A DNA stretch of 64,000 nucleotides from Rhodopseudomonas infernalis (lineage in GTDB: Bacteria > Pseudomonadota > Alphaproteobacteria > Rhizobiales > Xanthobacteraceae), in NCBI RefSeq assembly GCF_022271405.1, contig NZ_JAJNAL010000029.1, positions 1-64,000 of the forward strand, in the 5' to 3' direction. A program made the translations under genes and the position numbers. Each line of letters starts with the position of its first letter. Positions within the stretch are counted from its first letter, which is position 1. The notes under the pieces were generated by a model that made no database searches, was not told the DNA's origin, and saw only the letters and a program-made list of their open reading frames with translations. Shown piece by piece: positions 17,982-26,540 of the stretch.

Positions 17982-18704
17982 ATGCGCTTCCTTGCGACCT
18001 TCCAGACGACCGACTTCTTCGACACGCTGTTCAGCCTCGGCGTCGCCTTCGTGCTCGGCATGCTGATCGGTGCTGAGCGGCAGTACCGGACGCGCGCCGC
18101 GGGGCTGCGTACCAACGTGCTGGTGGCGGTCGGCGCCGCCGCCTTCGTCGATCTGGCGATGCATCTGGCCGGTGCCGACGGCGCGGTCCGGGTGATCGCC
18201 TATGTGGTGTCGGGCATCGGCTTTCTCGGCGCCGGCGTCATCATGAAAGAGGGCATGAACGTCCGCGGCCTCAACACCGCCGCGACGTTGTGGAGTTCGG
18301 CCGCTGTCGGTTGCTGCGCCGGCGCCGATCTCGCCGCGCAGGCGGTGGCGCTGACGGTGTTCGTGATCGCCGGCAACACTCTGCTGCGGCCGCTGGTGAA
18401 TGCCATCAACCGTATCCCGTTCGATGAGCGTACCTCGGAGGCGACCTATTCGGTCCGGCTCACTGCCGGCAGCGCCGCAGCCGACAAGCTGCGCGACGAA
18501 CTCGAGGAGCGGCTCGAACAGGCCGATTATCCGGTCGCGGAGGTCGAGGTCGAAGCCGTGGAGCATGGCGACGACAAGGTCGAGATCATCGCCACGCTGG
18601 TGTCCACCTCGGTCGAGCCCGACGAACTCGATGCCGTCGTGGCGGATCTCGAACGGCGCCCTGGGGTCGATCACGCTAGCTGGGAAACCAGCACCAAAGA
18701 TTGA
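17982..18704 (+). CDS. MgtC/SapB-family membrane protein
   Basis: This 240-residue inner-membrane protein has an N-terminal MgtC domain of four to five helices. It carries the family hallmarks GMLIGAERQYRTRAAGLRT (about 26-44), GIGFLGAGVIMKEG and GLNTAATLWSSAAVGCCAG. A soluble ACT-like tail of about 95 residues follows. Family members are linked to survival at low magnesium and to control of ATP synthase or phosphate. The ATG at 17982 begins at the usual position before the first helix and 31 bp after the WD40 stop, so it could be co-transcribed with the zinc-related genes. Confidence 0.88.
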   Translation: MRFLATFQTTDFFDTLFSLGVAFVLGMLIGAERQYRTRAAGLRTNVLVAVGAAAFVDLAMHLAGADGAVRVIAYVVSGIGFLGAGVIMKEGMNVRGLNTAATLWSSAAVGCCAGADLAAQAVALTVFVIAGNTLLRPLVNAINRIPFDERTSEATYSVRLTAGSAAADKLRDELEERLEQADYPVAEVEVEAVEHGDDKVEIIATLVSTSVEPDELDAVVADLERRPGVDHASWETSTKD

Positions 18705-18757
18705 TTCACTTTATCGATAAATCCGCAGCTTCGGTCGCGGGTGCGACGTTGGAACCC

Positions 18758-18782
18758 GGAACGATGGTCGGGCAGGCCTGTT
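18758..18782 (+). promoter_or_regulatory. Candidate ECF (EcfG-type) promoter
   Basis: GGAAC (18758-18762), a 16-bp spacer and TGTT (18779-18782) approximate the GGAAC-N16/17-CGTT promoter of the alphaproteobacterial general stress sigma factor. The ATG at 18809 lies about 20 nt beyond the predicted start point. The -10 has one mismatch, so this is a weak call. Confidence 0.35.
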
Positions 18783-18808
18783 GTCCCCCCGTGCAAGGGA
18801 TGAGGACA

Positions 18809-19153
18809 ATGACCGAGATCGCGAAACAAAACGGCTTCACGCGGGATCTGCTGCTGGCTGGCTTCCTGATCGTGGCCGGCGTCGGAGTTTCCGGCATTGC
18901 GCTGACCCAGGTCGACAGCAGCGGCCGAATGCAGTTTGCGCAGGCAACCCAGCCGACGCAGTCCACGCCCGGCGCCGAGAACAAGCCGACGTCGCCGCCG
19001 GCCGATGCCAACAAGTCCGATGCCCGGCCGCACGACATTCCGCCGCAGCCCGCTCGCCCGGACGCCGATGCGGTGCAGTCCGGCGCCAAGCCGGCCCTGC
19101 CGCCGGCCCCCGCCGAAAAAGTCGGCGACCCGATTCAACCGAAAGGCGGCTAA
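18809..19153 (+). CDS. Small secreted or membrane-anchored Pro/Ala-rich protein, unknown function
   Basis: This 114-residue protein has one hydrophobic helix (about 13-36, LLLAGFLIVAGVGVSGIALT) followed by a disordered Pro/Ala/Thr/Lys tail. The helix has no clear cleavage site, so it may anchor the protein with the tail in the periplasm. GATGAGGAC gives the ATG at 18809 a good ribosome site. It ends at a strong terminator. I do not recognise a family. Confidence 0.7.
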   Translation: MTEIAKQNGFTRDLLLAGFLIVAGVGVSGIALTQVDSSGRMQFAQATQPTQSTPGAENKPTSPPADANKSDARPHDIPPQPARPDADAVQSGAKPALPPAPAEKVGDPIQPKGG

Positions 19154-19189
19154 TCACCGCCGCCAATAAACGAGCGACAATCACCTTCC

Positions 19190-19219
19190 CGGGCTCGCAA
19201 TTTGCGGGCCCGTTTTTTT
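19190..19219 (+). terminator. Strong intrinsic terminator
   Basis: CGGGCTCGCA pairs with TGCGGGCCCG (one G-U pair) and is followed by seven T. It lies 36 bp after the stop of the small protein gene on the same strand. Confidence 0.9.
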
Positions 19220-19265
19220 GCCGGTGGTGAGTTGTATGACGCAATCTCGCGCTCCGCGCACGGCG

Positions 19266-19400
19266 CACCTCTCCCGCCTGCGGGAGAGGTCGACGCGCGA
19301 AGCGCGGCGGGTGAGGGCACTCCTATCAACGAGTCGCTGAGTCAGTGCCCGCGTCGCCCTCACCCTAGCCCTCTCCCGCAAGCGGGAGAGGGAGCGCGTA
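19266..19400. repeat. REP-like dispersed repeat, family B
   Basis: Two short hairpins, CTCTCCCGCCTGCGGGAGAG and CTCTCCCGCAAGCGGGAGAG, lie at the ends, with GGTGAGGGCACTCCTAT and GTCGCCCTCACCCTAGCC as internal arms. Similar units occur at 28525-28657 and 33962-34097, and a half unit at 22606-22627. Confidence 0.85.
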
Positions 19401-19417
19401 GCGGTCGGGGAGGCGCC

Positions 19418-20845
19418 TCAGCGCACCAGCACGTTGCGGAACTGCCACGGATCGCTGGTGTCGATATCCTCCGGGAACAGGCCGGGGCGGTCGGTCAGCG
19501 GGGTCCAGTCGGTGTAGTAACCCTTCACCGGGCCGAGATACGGCTTCTGCACTTCGAGGCAGCGCTTGTAGTCCATCTCGTCGGCCTCGACGATGCCGGC
19601 TTCCGGATTTTCCAACGCCCAGACCATGCCGGCCAGCACCGCCGACGACACCTGCATGCCGGTGGCGTTCTGATACGGGCAGACGTCGCGGGTCTCTTCG
19701 ATCGAGAGCTGAGAGCCGTACCAATAGGCGTTCTTGGCGTGGCCGTAGACCAGGACGCCGAGTTCGTCGATGCCGTCGGCGATCTCGTTCTCGTCCAGGA
19801 TGTGCCACTTCGGCTGCATCTTGCCTTCCGCGCCGAACATTTCGTGCAGCGACAGCACGGCGTCATTGGCCGGGTGATAGGCGTAGTGGCAGGTCGGGCG
19901 ATACACCACGTTCTGGCCGTCGCGCACCGTCAAATAGTCGGCGATCGAGATCGACTCGTTGTGGGTGACGAGGAAGCCGTATTGCGCGCCGGGCGTCGGG
20001 CACCACGAGCGAACGCGGGTGTTGGCGCCGGGCTGCAACAGATAGATCGCCGCGCCGCAGCCTTCGGTGTGGGTGCGGCCGTTGTCCGGCATCCAGGTCT
20101 CGTGCGTGCCCCAGCCGAGTTCGGCCGGCTGCAGGCCTTCGGAGACGAAGCCTTCGACCGACCAGGTGTTGACGAACACGTTCATCGGCTTCGGGTTCTT
20201 GGCGCGCTGGGTGTCGCGCTCGGCGATGTGGATACCCTTGACGCCGAGCTTGTGGGCGAGCTGCGCCCAGCCGTCGCGGCTCTTCGGCTCGTTGTATTCG
20301 GTGCCGGTGTCGCGCGCGATGTCGACCAGCGCCTGCTTGACGAACCACGACACCATGCCGGGGTTGGCGCCGCAGGTGGAGACCGCGGTGGTGCCGCCCG
20401 GCTGCTTCGCCTTGGCGGTGAGCAGCGTCTCGCGTAGCGCGTAGTTCGAACGCTTCTCCGGGCCGGCGCTCTTGTCGAAGTAGAAGCCGAGCCAGGGTTC
20501 GACGACGGTGTCGATATAGAGCGCGCCGATCTCACGGCACATCGTCATGATGTCGACCGAGCCGGTGTCGACCGAGAGGTTGACGCAGAAGCCCTGGCCG
20601 CCGCCTTCGGTGAGCAGCGGGATCAGCAACTCGCGGTAGTTGTCCTTGGTGACAGCCTGCTGGATGAAGCGCACGCCGTGCTTCTTGGCGAGTTCGCCGT
20701 CCTCGTGCGGATCGATGATCACGAACCGCTTCTTGTCATACTCGAAGTGCCGCTCGATCAGAGGCAGCGTGCCTTTGCCGATCGAGCCGAAGCCGATCAT
20801 CACGATGGGGCCGGTGATGCGTGCGTGGACGGGATGTGCGGTCAA
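19418..20845 (-). CDS. hss: Homospermidine synthase
   Basis: This 475-residue NAD-dependent enzyme makes homospermidine from putrescine, the characteristic long polyamine of many alphaproteobacteria. The N-terminal Rossmann motif GFGSIGKGTL (about 18-27) and the following IIDPHEDG segment bind NAD. The length and continuous similarity to the Blastochloris-type enzyme (for example GGQGFCVNLSVDTGSVDIM, recalled) make the call firm. The gene is monocistronic. It is convergent with the gene ending at 19153, with a terminator and a repeat element between them. Confidence 0.95.
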   Translation of the reverse strand: MTAHPVHARITGPIVMIGFGSIGKGTLPLIERHFEYDKKRFVIIDPHEDGELAKKHGVRFIQQAVTKDNYRELLIPLLTEGGGQGFCVNLSVDTGSVDIMTMCREIGALYIDTVVEPWLGFYFDKSAGPEKRSNYALRETLLTAKAKQPGGTTAVSTCGANPGMVSWFVKQALVDIARDTGTEYNEPKSRDGWAQLAHKLGVKGIHIAERDTQRAKNPKPMNVFVNTWSVEGFVSEGLQPAELGWGTHETWMPDNGRTHTEGCGAAIYLLQPGANTRVRSWCPTPGAQYGFLVTHNESISIADYLTVRDGQNVVYRPTCHYAYHPANDAVLSLHEMFGAEGKMQPKWHILDENEIADGIDELGVLVYGHAKNAYWYGSQLSIEETRDVCPYQNATGMQVSSAVLAGMVWALENPEAGIVEADEMDYKRCLEVQKPYLGPVKGYYTDWTPLTDRPGLFPEDIDTSDPWQFRNVLVR

Positions 20846-20959
20846 GATGGAAACTCCGGGAGTGACGAGGTCGTGCTGCCGCGAAGGACTACGGCAACTT
20901 CAGGCCCGCGGCAACGATGCTTTGCCGCGGGGATTTTCATAAAACGTCCACAAATGGGC

Positions 20960-21391
20960 TCAGTTGAGCGCCTCGCGGGGCGGATAGGCCCGCACGACGG
21001 TCAACGACCGCCAGCGTCCGCCGGGCGTCTGGAATTCGATCGTCTGGCCCACCGACAGGCCGATCAGCGCGGCGCCGATCGGCGTGAGGATCGAGATCTT
21101 GCCATCCTCCACATCGGCCGCCTCCGGATACACCAGTGTCACACAGCGTTCCTGATGACTGATGTCGTCGCGGAACGTGACTTCGGAGCCCATCACGATC
21201 AGCCCGGGCACGACCCGGGAATCCGCCAGGATCTCCGCGCGATCGATCTCGCGCGCCAGGAAGTCGGCGGTCTGCGGATACTTCTCTGATGCAGCCTCGG
21301 CGAGGTTGCGTAGTCGTTCGACGTCGCACATGCGAAGCGAAATCGGAGGTAATTCGGATTGCAAGGAGCTAACCATTTCGTTCACCATCAT
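20960..21391 (-). CDS. rnk: Rnk-like regulator (GreA/GreB C-terminal fold), copy 1
   Basis: This 143-residue cytosolic protein has an N-terminal helical part (LRNLAEAASEKYPQTADFLAREI) and a C-terminal FKBP-like GreA/B domain with ILTPIGAALIGLSVGQTIEF. That is the arrangement of Rnk, which binds RNA polymerase but lacks the long coiled coil of true Gre factors. The start ATG overlaps the stop of the paralogous gene upstream (ATGA at 21388-21391); a second ATG follows at 21388. The name rests on family resemblance; in E. coli rnk affects nucleoside diphosphate kinase levels. Confidence 0.85.
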   Translation of the reverse strand: MMVNEMVSSLQSELPPISLRMCDVERLRNLAEAASEKYPQTADFLAREIDRAEILADSRVVPGLIVMGSEVTFRDDISHQERCVTLVYPEAADVEDGKISILTPIGAALIGLSVGQTIEFQTPGGRWRSLTVVRAYPPREALN

Positions 21392-21852
21392 GCTGCCGTT
21401 GGACCGGTGCCGTTCGGATGATTGTCGTCGGGCCGCGCGGCGCGCGCGGAGCGCCGTTGGGTCAGCGAAATCACCCCGTCGGGCGGCTCGAGACTTTCCA
21501 CCGTGACGACGTGCTGCACGCCGTCGATGCCGCTATAGGGCATGCGGTCGCCGGGCCGCAGGCCGACCAGCGCGGCACCGACCGGCGACAGCACCGACAG
21601 ATGCAGAGCGCAGCGGCGCGGCTGTCCGGGCAGAACCAGGATGCGGCTTTCGAGCGGCTGATCGTCGTCGACCCGGAAGGTGACCCAATCGTCGAGACGG
21701 ACCACCGGGATTGCCGGCACGTCGATCACCGTCGCCCGCTCCAGCTCGGAGAACAGGAAGCGGCCGACCGGATCACGGCTGAAGAGTGCCTGAACGGCGA
21801 TCTGTCTCAGACGGCCGAAGTCTGTCGATGCGATGCTGACCGGGGGATTCAT
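21388..21852 (-). CDS. Rnk/GreA-C-like protein, copy 2 (divergent paralogue)
   Basis: This 154-residue protein has the same layout as its downstream neighbour: an N-terminal helical part (FGRLRQIAVQALFSRDPVG) and a C-terminal fold with VLSPVGAALVGLRPGDRMPY. Overall identity between the two appears low apart from this loop. It adds a charged C-terminal tail of about 25 residues. The ATG at 21852 was chosen because it gives a normal N-terminus; an extension to 21891 is open. Tandem, overlapping Rnk paralogues suggest old duplication and coordinated synthesis. It may act on RNA polymerase, by homology only. Confidence 0.75.
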   Translation of the reverse strand: MNPPVSIASTDFGRLRQIAVQALFSRDPVGRFLFSELERATVIDVPAIPVVRLDDWVTFRVDDDQPLESRILVLPGQPRRCALHLSVLSPVGAALVGLRPGDRMPYSGIDGVQHVVTVESLEPPDGVISLTQRRSARAARPDDNHPNGTGPTAA

Positions 21853-22093
21853 GCCAGGACCCTCACGCGCCCGCGATGCGGTGCGCGGCACGTACTGTGC
21901 GATGAGTTGTGATGATGGAATTAGGAGAGGATGGAGAACGGTACTCTACCCGGCACGGCGCAACGCGCGTCCGTCCGGGTCACCTTCCGGTCTGGAGGCG
22001 ACCTGCGCGCAGCAGCAAGTAGATATGTCCGACGTTCAACATCATGGTCTCATCGTACGGCAGGCGCACACAAAGTCAACGCGTCGCCTGCGA

Positions 22094-22121
22094 CATGTTG
22101 GCTCGATTACGAGCCAACATG
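22094..22121. other. Perfect 12-bp hairpin without U-tract
   Basis: CATGTTGGCTCG (22094-22105) and CGAGCCAACATG (22110-22121) are exact reverse complements around ATTA. The hairpin is 20 bp past the minus-strand ridA-like stop and about 240 bp upstream of the Rnk-like pair. It could be an RNA 3'-end stabiliser, a factor-dependent terminator or a dyad operator. Confidence 0.6.
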
Positions 22122-22141
22122 CGGAGTAATAGCATCGAGTC

Positions 22142-22531
22142 TCAGGCGCTGCGGCGCTTGGCGGTGACTTCGATCTCGATCTTCATCTCGGGCTTGTACA
22201 GCCCGGCGACCGCCACGATCGTCGCCGCCGGACGGATCTCCGCCAGATTCTCGCCGCACACCGCGAACACAGCATCGGCGTCCTTCGGATCGGTGATGTA
22301 ATAGGTGGCGCGCACGATGTCGTCCATCGCGAACCCTGCCTCCTTCAGCGCCGCACCGATGGTCTTGAAGCAGTTGCGGGTCTGCGACGTCACATCCTCG
22401 GGTAGCGTCATGGTGGTGTAATCGTAGCCGGTGGTGCCGGAGACGAAGACGAAATCGCCATCGACCACGGCGCGGCTGTAGCCCGCGGTCTTTTCGAACG
22501 GCGATCCGGTAGAAATCAGGCGACGCGACAT
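22142..22531 (-). CDS. RidA-family protein (reactive imine/enamine deaminase fold)
   Basis: This 129-residue protein has the YjgF/YER057c/UK114 fold. FVFVSGTTGYDYTT, NCFKTIGAALKEAGFAMDDIVRATYYITD and a C-terminal PAATIVAVAGLYKPEMKIEIEV match the family. The conserved arginine seen in active RidA is preserved in this last region only as part of EIRPAATIV. Such trimers hydrolyse reactive enamines made by PLP enzymes, although many subfamilies have other tasks. The ATG at 22531 gives the standard start MSRRLISTGSPFE. It is a single gene with no obvious partner. Confidence 0.9.
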   Translation of the reverse strand: MSRRLISTGSPFEKTAGYSRAVVDGDFVFVSGTTGYDYTTMTLPEDVTSQTRNCFKTIGAALKEAGFAMDDIVRATYYITDPKDADAVFAVCGENLAEIRPAATIVAVAGLYKPEMKIEIEVTAKRRSA

Positions 22532-22639
22532 CGAAGCATCCTGGAACAGAGAAAAGATCGGGAGCCAATGCCGCGTCCGGGTGGGTAAATCAAGGCTGGT
22601 GGATGACCTCTCCGGCCTGCGGGAGGTCGATCGCGCCGC

Positions 22640-22801
22640 CTCCTGGAGAGGGCGCTCCTCTTCGCGAGCGTCCGGATCGACACGTTCGGCTTTGACGCGC
22701 TGATGATCCTCGCCGCCGCTGCGGGCCTCACCGTCGAGTGGCGCTTGCCGAGGCTGGCGGCCGAGGCGAGGTGCGATAAGGCCTTGCCACAATCACATTA
22801 A
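22640..22801 (+). pseudogene. Possible 3' remnant of a membrane-protein gene
   Basis: An open 54-codon frame without a proper start reads through a hydrophobic stretch (FGFDALMILAAAAGLTVEW) and stops at 22801, 4 bases into the histidine-kinase end. A half repeat of family B (22606-22627) lies at its 5' edge. It resembles the tail of a multi-helix transporter, but I cannot name the family, and chance is a real alternative. Confidence 0.25.
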
Positions 22802-24486
22802 ACTTGGTGCGGCTTCCGTGCCGGAGCGAGCGGGAGGCGGACGGTGAAGGTTGTACCCTGGCCGAGCGTGGAGCGGACCTCGATCGATCCGCAATGCGCT
22901 TCGACGATCGAGCGGCAGATCGCGAGGCCGACGCCCATGCCGGCCTGTTTGGTCGTGAAGAACGGCTCGAAGATACGCGCCTGCACGGCGTCCGACATGC
23001 CACGGCCGCGATCTTCGACGGTGAGCCGTGCCCAGCCGTCCGGAGAGACAGCGCTCCGGATCACCAGGCGGCGCTCCGCCAAGACGGTCTCGGCCATGGC
23101 GTGGACCGCGTTGGTCATCAGATTGAGTACCACCTGCTGCAACTGGATGCGATCGGCGCGGACAGGGGCGGTCGCGCAAAGATGCGTAACGACCTGAATG
23201 CGATGACTGCAAAGATCGTCCGCGACCGACCGTAGCGCATCATGCACGATTTCATCCAACCGGACCGGGAGCAGCGTGGCGCGCTTGTGCTGGACCAAGC
23301 CGCGCAGCGACTGGATGATCGCGGCGGCCCGGCGCGCCGCTTCGCGGATGTTGAGCAGACCGGCTCGAGCCTCGCCGACATTCGGCTGGTCTCGTTCCAG
23401 CCAGCGCAGGCTGGCATCGGCGTGGGTCATGATCCCGGCCAGCGGCTGATTGATCTCGTGCACGACTGCGGCGGCGAAGCTACTGGCGTTCGAGGCCGGT
23501 AGGGTCGTCGCGGTCTGCGCGTCGACGGTCGAGGACAGGACACGGCGCTCGAGCAGGGCGGCCTTGCCGGTGGCGCCCCAAGCCCGATAGCAGGCCACCG
23601 CGGCGTGAAAGCAGCCCAGCGCCGGCGTCAGCAGCCCCGCCTCCATATAGGCATAGCCGGCGAGTTCGTGGGCGAGCGCGCGTTCGTGCGGCATGCCGGC
23701 CTGACCGGCGGCCTCAGCGGCGCGTTCGTACAAGCTCAGCGCGCGCGCCGTGTCGCCGAGCAGCCGGGCCGCCTCGGCCTCGAGCAACAGATGCTTGCTG
23801 CGGAAATTGGCTGGATCGAGCCTGGCCGAGGCCTCGAACCGATCCCGCGCCGACCGGATATGGGCCGCGCCCCGCGGCGGTAGCGAGCCGCGAGCGGTGG
23901 GCCGGGAATAAGCCAGCGCCAGGAAGTAGCAGAAATTCGCCCGGTCGAGATGGGACGCCGTAAGCTCGGCGAAATCACCGCTACGGTCGAGCTGGCGGGC
24001 GGCTTCGAGGTGGTCGGCGGCGCGGCCGTCCTGATCGAACAGGAACGCCGACATGCCCGCATAGTAATGCAGCCAGAACTGCGTTGCCGCCGAGGCTGTC
24101 GGATCGGCGAGCAGCGCGGTGGTCTGGTGGTCGCCGGACAGCAGAGCGTCGACCAACGCCAATTGAGCCGCCGAGATTCGCTCGCGGTCGCCAGGCGCGC
24201 CTGTGCTGGCTTTGCCTTGGCCTGCCGCCAGGGCGGCGCGGACATCCTGGAGCGGCCGACCGCTCATCAGCGGCGGTACGACCGATGGTTCGTCGCCCGG
24301 GGCCTGCAAGGCTGGGGCCGGGGCCGGGTTGGGGGACGCGGCCGCGCGCGCGGCGGCCAGCAGATCTTCGCACCAGCCGATCCGGCGCATCGCTTCGGCG
24401 CCCGCCCGCGGGTCGCGATAACGGCGCGGGATCGACAGCACCGGTGCTGCCTGGTCGGGGCGGGATCGGCTCTGTTCGGTGGCCAA
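22798..24486 (-). CDS. Soluble sensor histidine kinase with a TPR-like input region
   Basis: This protein of up to 562 residues has no transmembrane helix. Residues of about 90-310 look like helical tetratricopeptide-type repeats (LLEAEAARLLGDTARALSLYERAAEAAGQ, given only as a type). HisKA follows with the histidine in VVHEINQPLAGI, then an ATPase domain with LNLMTNAVHAM (N box), VEDRGRGMSD and GMGVGLAICRSIVEAHCG. This resembles the FixL/DctB-type kinase core. No response regulator is adjacent; the divergent AraC gene may be a functional neighbour. The start is doubtful: the frame opens at TTG 24486, and ATG 24390 (MRRIGWCEDLL) is an alternative. Confidence 0.85.
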   Translation of the reverse strand: MATEQSRSRPDQAAPVLSIPRRYRDPRAGAEAMRRIGWCEDLLAAARAAASPNPAPAPALQAPGDEPSVVPPLMSGRPLQDVRAALAAGQGKASTGAPGDRERISAAQLALVDALLSGDHQTTALLADPTASAATQFWLHYYAGMSAFLFDQDGRAADHLEAARQLDRSGDFAELTASHLDRANFCYFLALAYSRPTARGSLPPRGAAHIRSARDRFEASARLDPANFRSKHLLLEAEAARLLGDTARALSLYERAAEAAGQAGMPHERALAHELAGYAYMEAGLLTPALGCFHAAVACYRAWGATGKAALLERRVLSSTVDAQTATTLPASNASSFAAAVVHEINQPLAGIMTHADASLRWLERDQPNVGEARAGLLNIREAARRAAAIIQSLRGLVQHKRATLLPVRLDEIVHDALRSVADDLCSHRIQVVTHLCATAPVRADRIQLQQVVLNLMTNAVHAMAETVLAERRLVIRSAVSPDGWARLTVEDRGRGMSDAVQARIFEPFFTTKQAGMGVGLAICRSIVEAHCGSIEVRSTLGQGTTFTVRLPLAPARKPHQV

Positions 24487-24659
24487 GCGAATGCCTCACG
24501 CTGCCATTGAAGTCCTCATCGTGGATCGGCGGGCGGCCGCCGTCTTTGCCGAAACAGGCATCGTCTTGATCGAGATTGATATCCTTGATCCCGGTACCGC
24601 CTCGGCTAAGTTGTGGGATGGCCTTCGCTGCAGCGCGGCAGCCGGCACGGAGCGACGAT

Positions 24660-25562
24660 ATGACGGTCTTGCAGGACTTCGGGGATCGCAAGTTTCCCAC
24701 CGCCGAGCTGCTGCTGACGTCCGCCGGCCGGGATTGGACCGGGGCTACGGCGCAGCTCCGCAACCACCCGGCCTGCGATGTGCCGGCCCCGACGCCCGAT
24801 CAGATGGAAGTCACTCTGGCGATGTCGACGTCACCCGGACGGGTCGAACGCCGCGCCGCCGGGCAGTTTCAGGACACGGCGGTGCGGAGCGGGACGCTGT
24901 GGTTCTGCCCGATCGGCGTCCGCGAGGAATCGATCCGGATCACGTCGCCGCTCACGAACATTCTGCACGTGTTTCTCGAGCGGTCGCAGTTCGAAGGCTT
25001 CGCCGAACTCAGTTCACGGACGCCATCGCCCGCCAATGTCGCTTATCTGGCGAATGTCGACGACGAACTGGTTCGCCAGCTCTGCCTGCGGATCCACCGC
25101 GAGCTGAGCGAAGAGACCAGCGGCGGCAAGCTGCTGATCGAATGCCTGACGCAGACGCTGGTGGCGCATCTAATCAGTTCCTATTCGAGTGATACGAAGC
25201 CGGGCCTCGATCTGCAGCAAGCCGGCGTCAAACTCGATCAAGCGCGGCTGCGGCGCGTGCTCGACTACATCCATGACAATCTTGAGGCCGATCTGACGCT
25301 GGCGAAGCTGTCCGACGTCGCCTGCCTGAGTAAGCATCATTTCGCCCGGGCGTTCCGCGAAGCCACCGGCGCGCCGCCGCATCGCTTCATCAGCGCGCGC
25401 CGGCTCGATCATGCGGTCAGCCTGCTGAAGAGGAGCACCGAGATCAGCCTGGCGGAGATCGCCTTCGTGTGCCGGTTTTCATCGCAAGCCACCTTCACCC
25501 GCGCCTTCCGCCGCCAGGTCGGCGTTTCCCCCGGCGAATTCCGCCGCCGCTCGGGGAACTGA
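24660..25562 (+). CDS. AraC-family transcriptional regulator
   Basis: This 300-residue regulator has an N-terminal cupin-like effector part (about 1-190) with no recognisable ligand signature and a C-terminal AraC/XylS DNA-binding domain. Both helix-turn-helix elements are visible (LAKLSDVACLSKHHFARAFR and LAEIAFVCRFSSQATFTRAFR, ending PGEFRRR). The ATG at 24660 follows GGAGCGACG; an in-frame ATG at 24576 lacks a ribosome site. It is divergent from the soluble histidine kinase with 173 bp between them. No obvious target gene lies next to it. Confidence 0.9.
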   Translation: MTVLQDFGDRKFPTAELLLTSAGRDWTGATAQLRNHPACDVPAPTPDQMEVTLAMSTSPGRVERRAAGQFQDTAVRSGTLWFCPIGVREESIRITSPLTNILHVFLERSQFEGFAELSSRTPSPANVAYLANVDDELVRQLCLRIHRELSEETSGGKLLIECLTQTLVAHLISSYSSDTKPGLDLQQAGVKLDQARLRRVLDYIHDNLEADLTLAKLSDVACLSKHHFARAFREATGAPPHRFISARRLDHAVSLLKRSTEISLAEIAFVCRFSSQATFTRAFRRQVGVSPGEFRRRSGN

Positions 25563-25648
25563 CGGGGCGGCTGGCTCTGGAACGGCCGAATCCAGGCAGC
25601 CGAGCGGCAACCCCGCGCCTGTTCAAGTCTCTGAACTTGCTGGTTGAA

Positions 25649-25723
<75 letters not shown>

Positions 25724-26000
25724 ATGGGCTGGCGCGGGAATCAGCCTCGAAGGCTTCCCGTGCGGCGGGGCGATCCTTGCCACAGGGCTTGGCCCGGCGC
25801 AAGCGGATCGCGCCCGGGGCAGGGGAAAAAACCCGGATCAGGCAAAAAGTCGGCCCGGCAGGCAATCCGTCAGGAATCACAACACGCCGAGGCCCGCGGA
25901 GGCTTCGGATTGTGCTGCCACGGGCGTCTGCAGATGTCGTCCCGAACGTCGATCCCAGGAGGTCGATCCCGAGACCTGGCTTCATCCGCCTTGAGGCGAA

Positions 26001-26453
26001 TTAGACGTTGCCCGGGCTGGCTTTCAGCTTGAGCTCGAGCATCCTCGGCGCGACGCGGTTGCCGACGGCATCAGCGACCGCGGACAGCGACCTCAGCGGC
26101 CGCATCATCACTTCGAATTCTCGGATCCGGCCGTCGGCATCGAAACGCATCAGATTGATGCCGTTGAGCGGCAGCTTGCCGATTTCGGCGCTGAACTCGA
26201 GCGCGGCCTCGCACGGACCACCGGCCAAGATGCGCCGATAGCGGATGTTCTGCAGCACCTCGGCCACCGTGCGCAGCACCAGCAGGGTAGCCTCACGGCC
26301 GCGGATCGGCGATTGTACCGTTGGCGAAAAGAAGGTCACATCCTCGGTCAGCAGCGCCGTCAGCGCCGGGACGTCGGCGGCGGGAAGCGCCCGATGCCAG
26401 GCCGCGATGGTCTGTTGCGATGCGGCCGCCAACGCATAAGTGTCGTCGGACAT
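26001..26453 (-). CDS. SnoaL-like / NTF2-fold protein
   Basis: This 150-residue cytosolic protein has the NTF2-like cone fold. It carries an N-terminal helix pair (IAAWHRALPAADVPALTALL), the DVTFFSPTVQSP strand region, IRGREATLLVLR and a final FEVMMRPLRSL strand. Such proteins are small-molecule isomerases, hydrolases or binding domains, and the ligand is not evident. The ATG at 26453 follows GAGAG at good spacing. It is divergent from the small protein and flavoprotein pair. Confidence 0.8.
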   Translation of the reverse strand: MSDDTYALAAASQQTIAAWHRALPAADVPALTALLTEDVTFFSPTVQSPIRGREATLLVLRTVAEVLQNIRYRRILAGGPCEAALEFSAEIGKLPLNGINLMRFDADGRIREFEVMMRPLRSLSAVADAVGNRVAPRMLELKLKASPGNV

Positions 26454-26540
26454 TCGACTCTCCATCCGATCTGGACCCTCAATGCAGACCAAGCTTTGTG
26501 CCCTGACAACCGCGACCATCGCCGTAGGCGGGGACGTGTC

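Noticed and set aside
24565-24600. Second FNR/FixK box near the AraC gene (TTGATCGAGATTGA)
   Set aside because: The second half-site is wrong (ATTGA instead of ATCAA).
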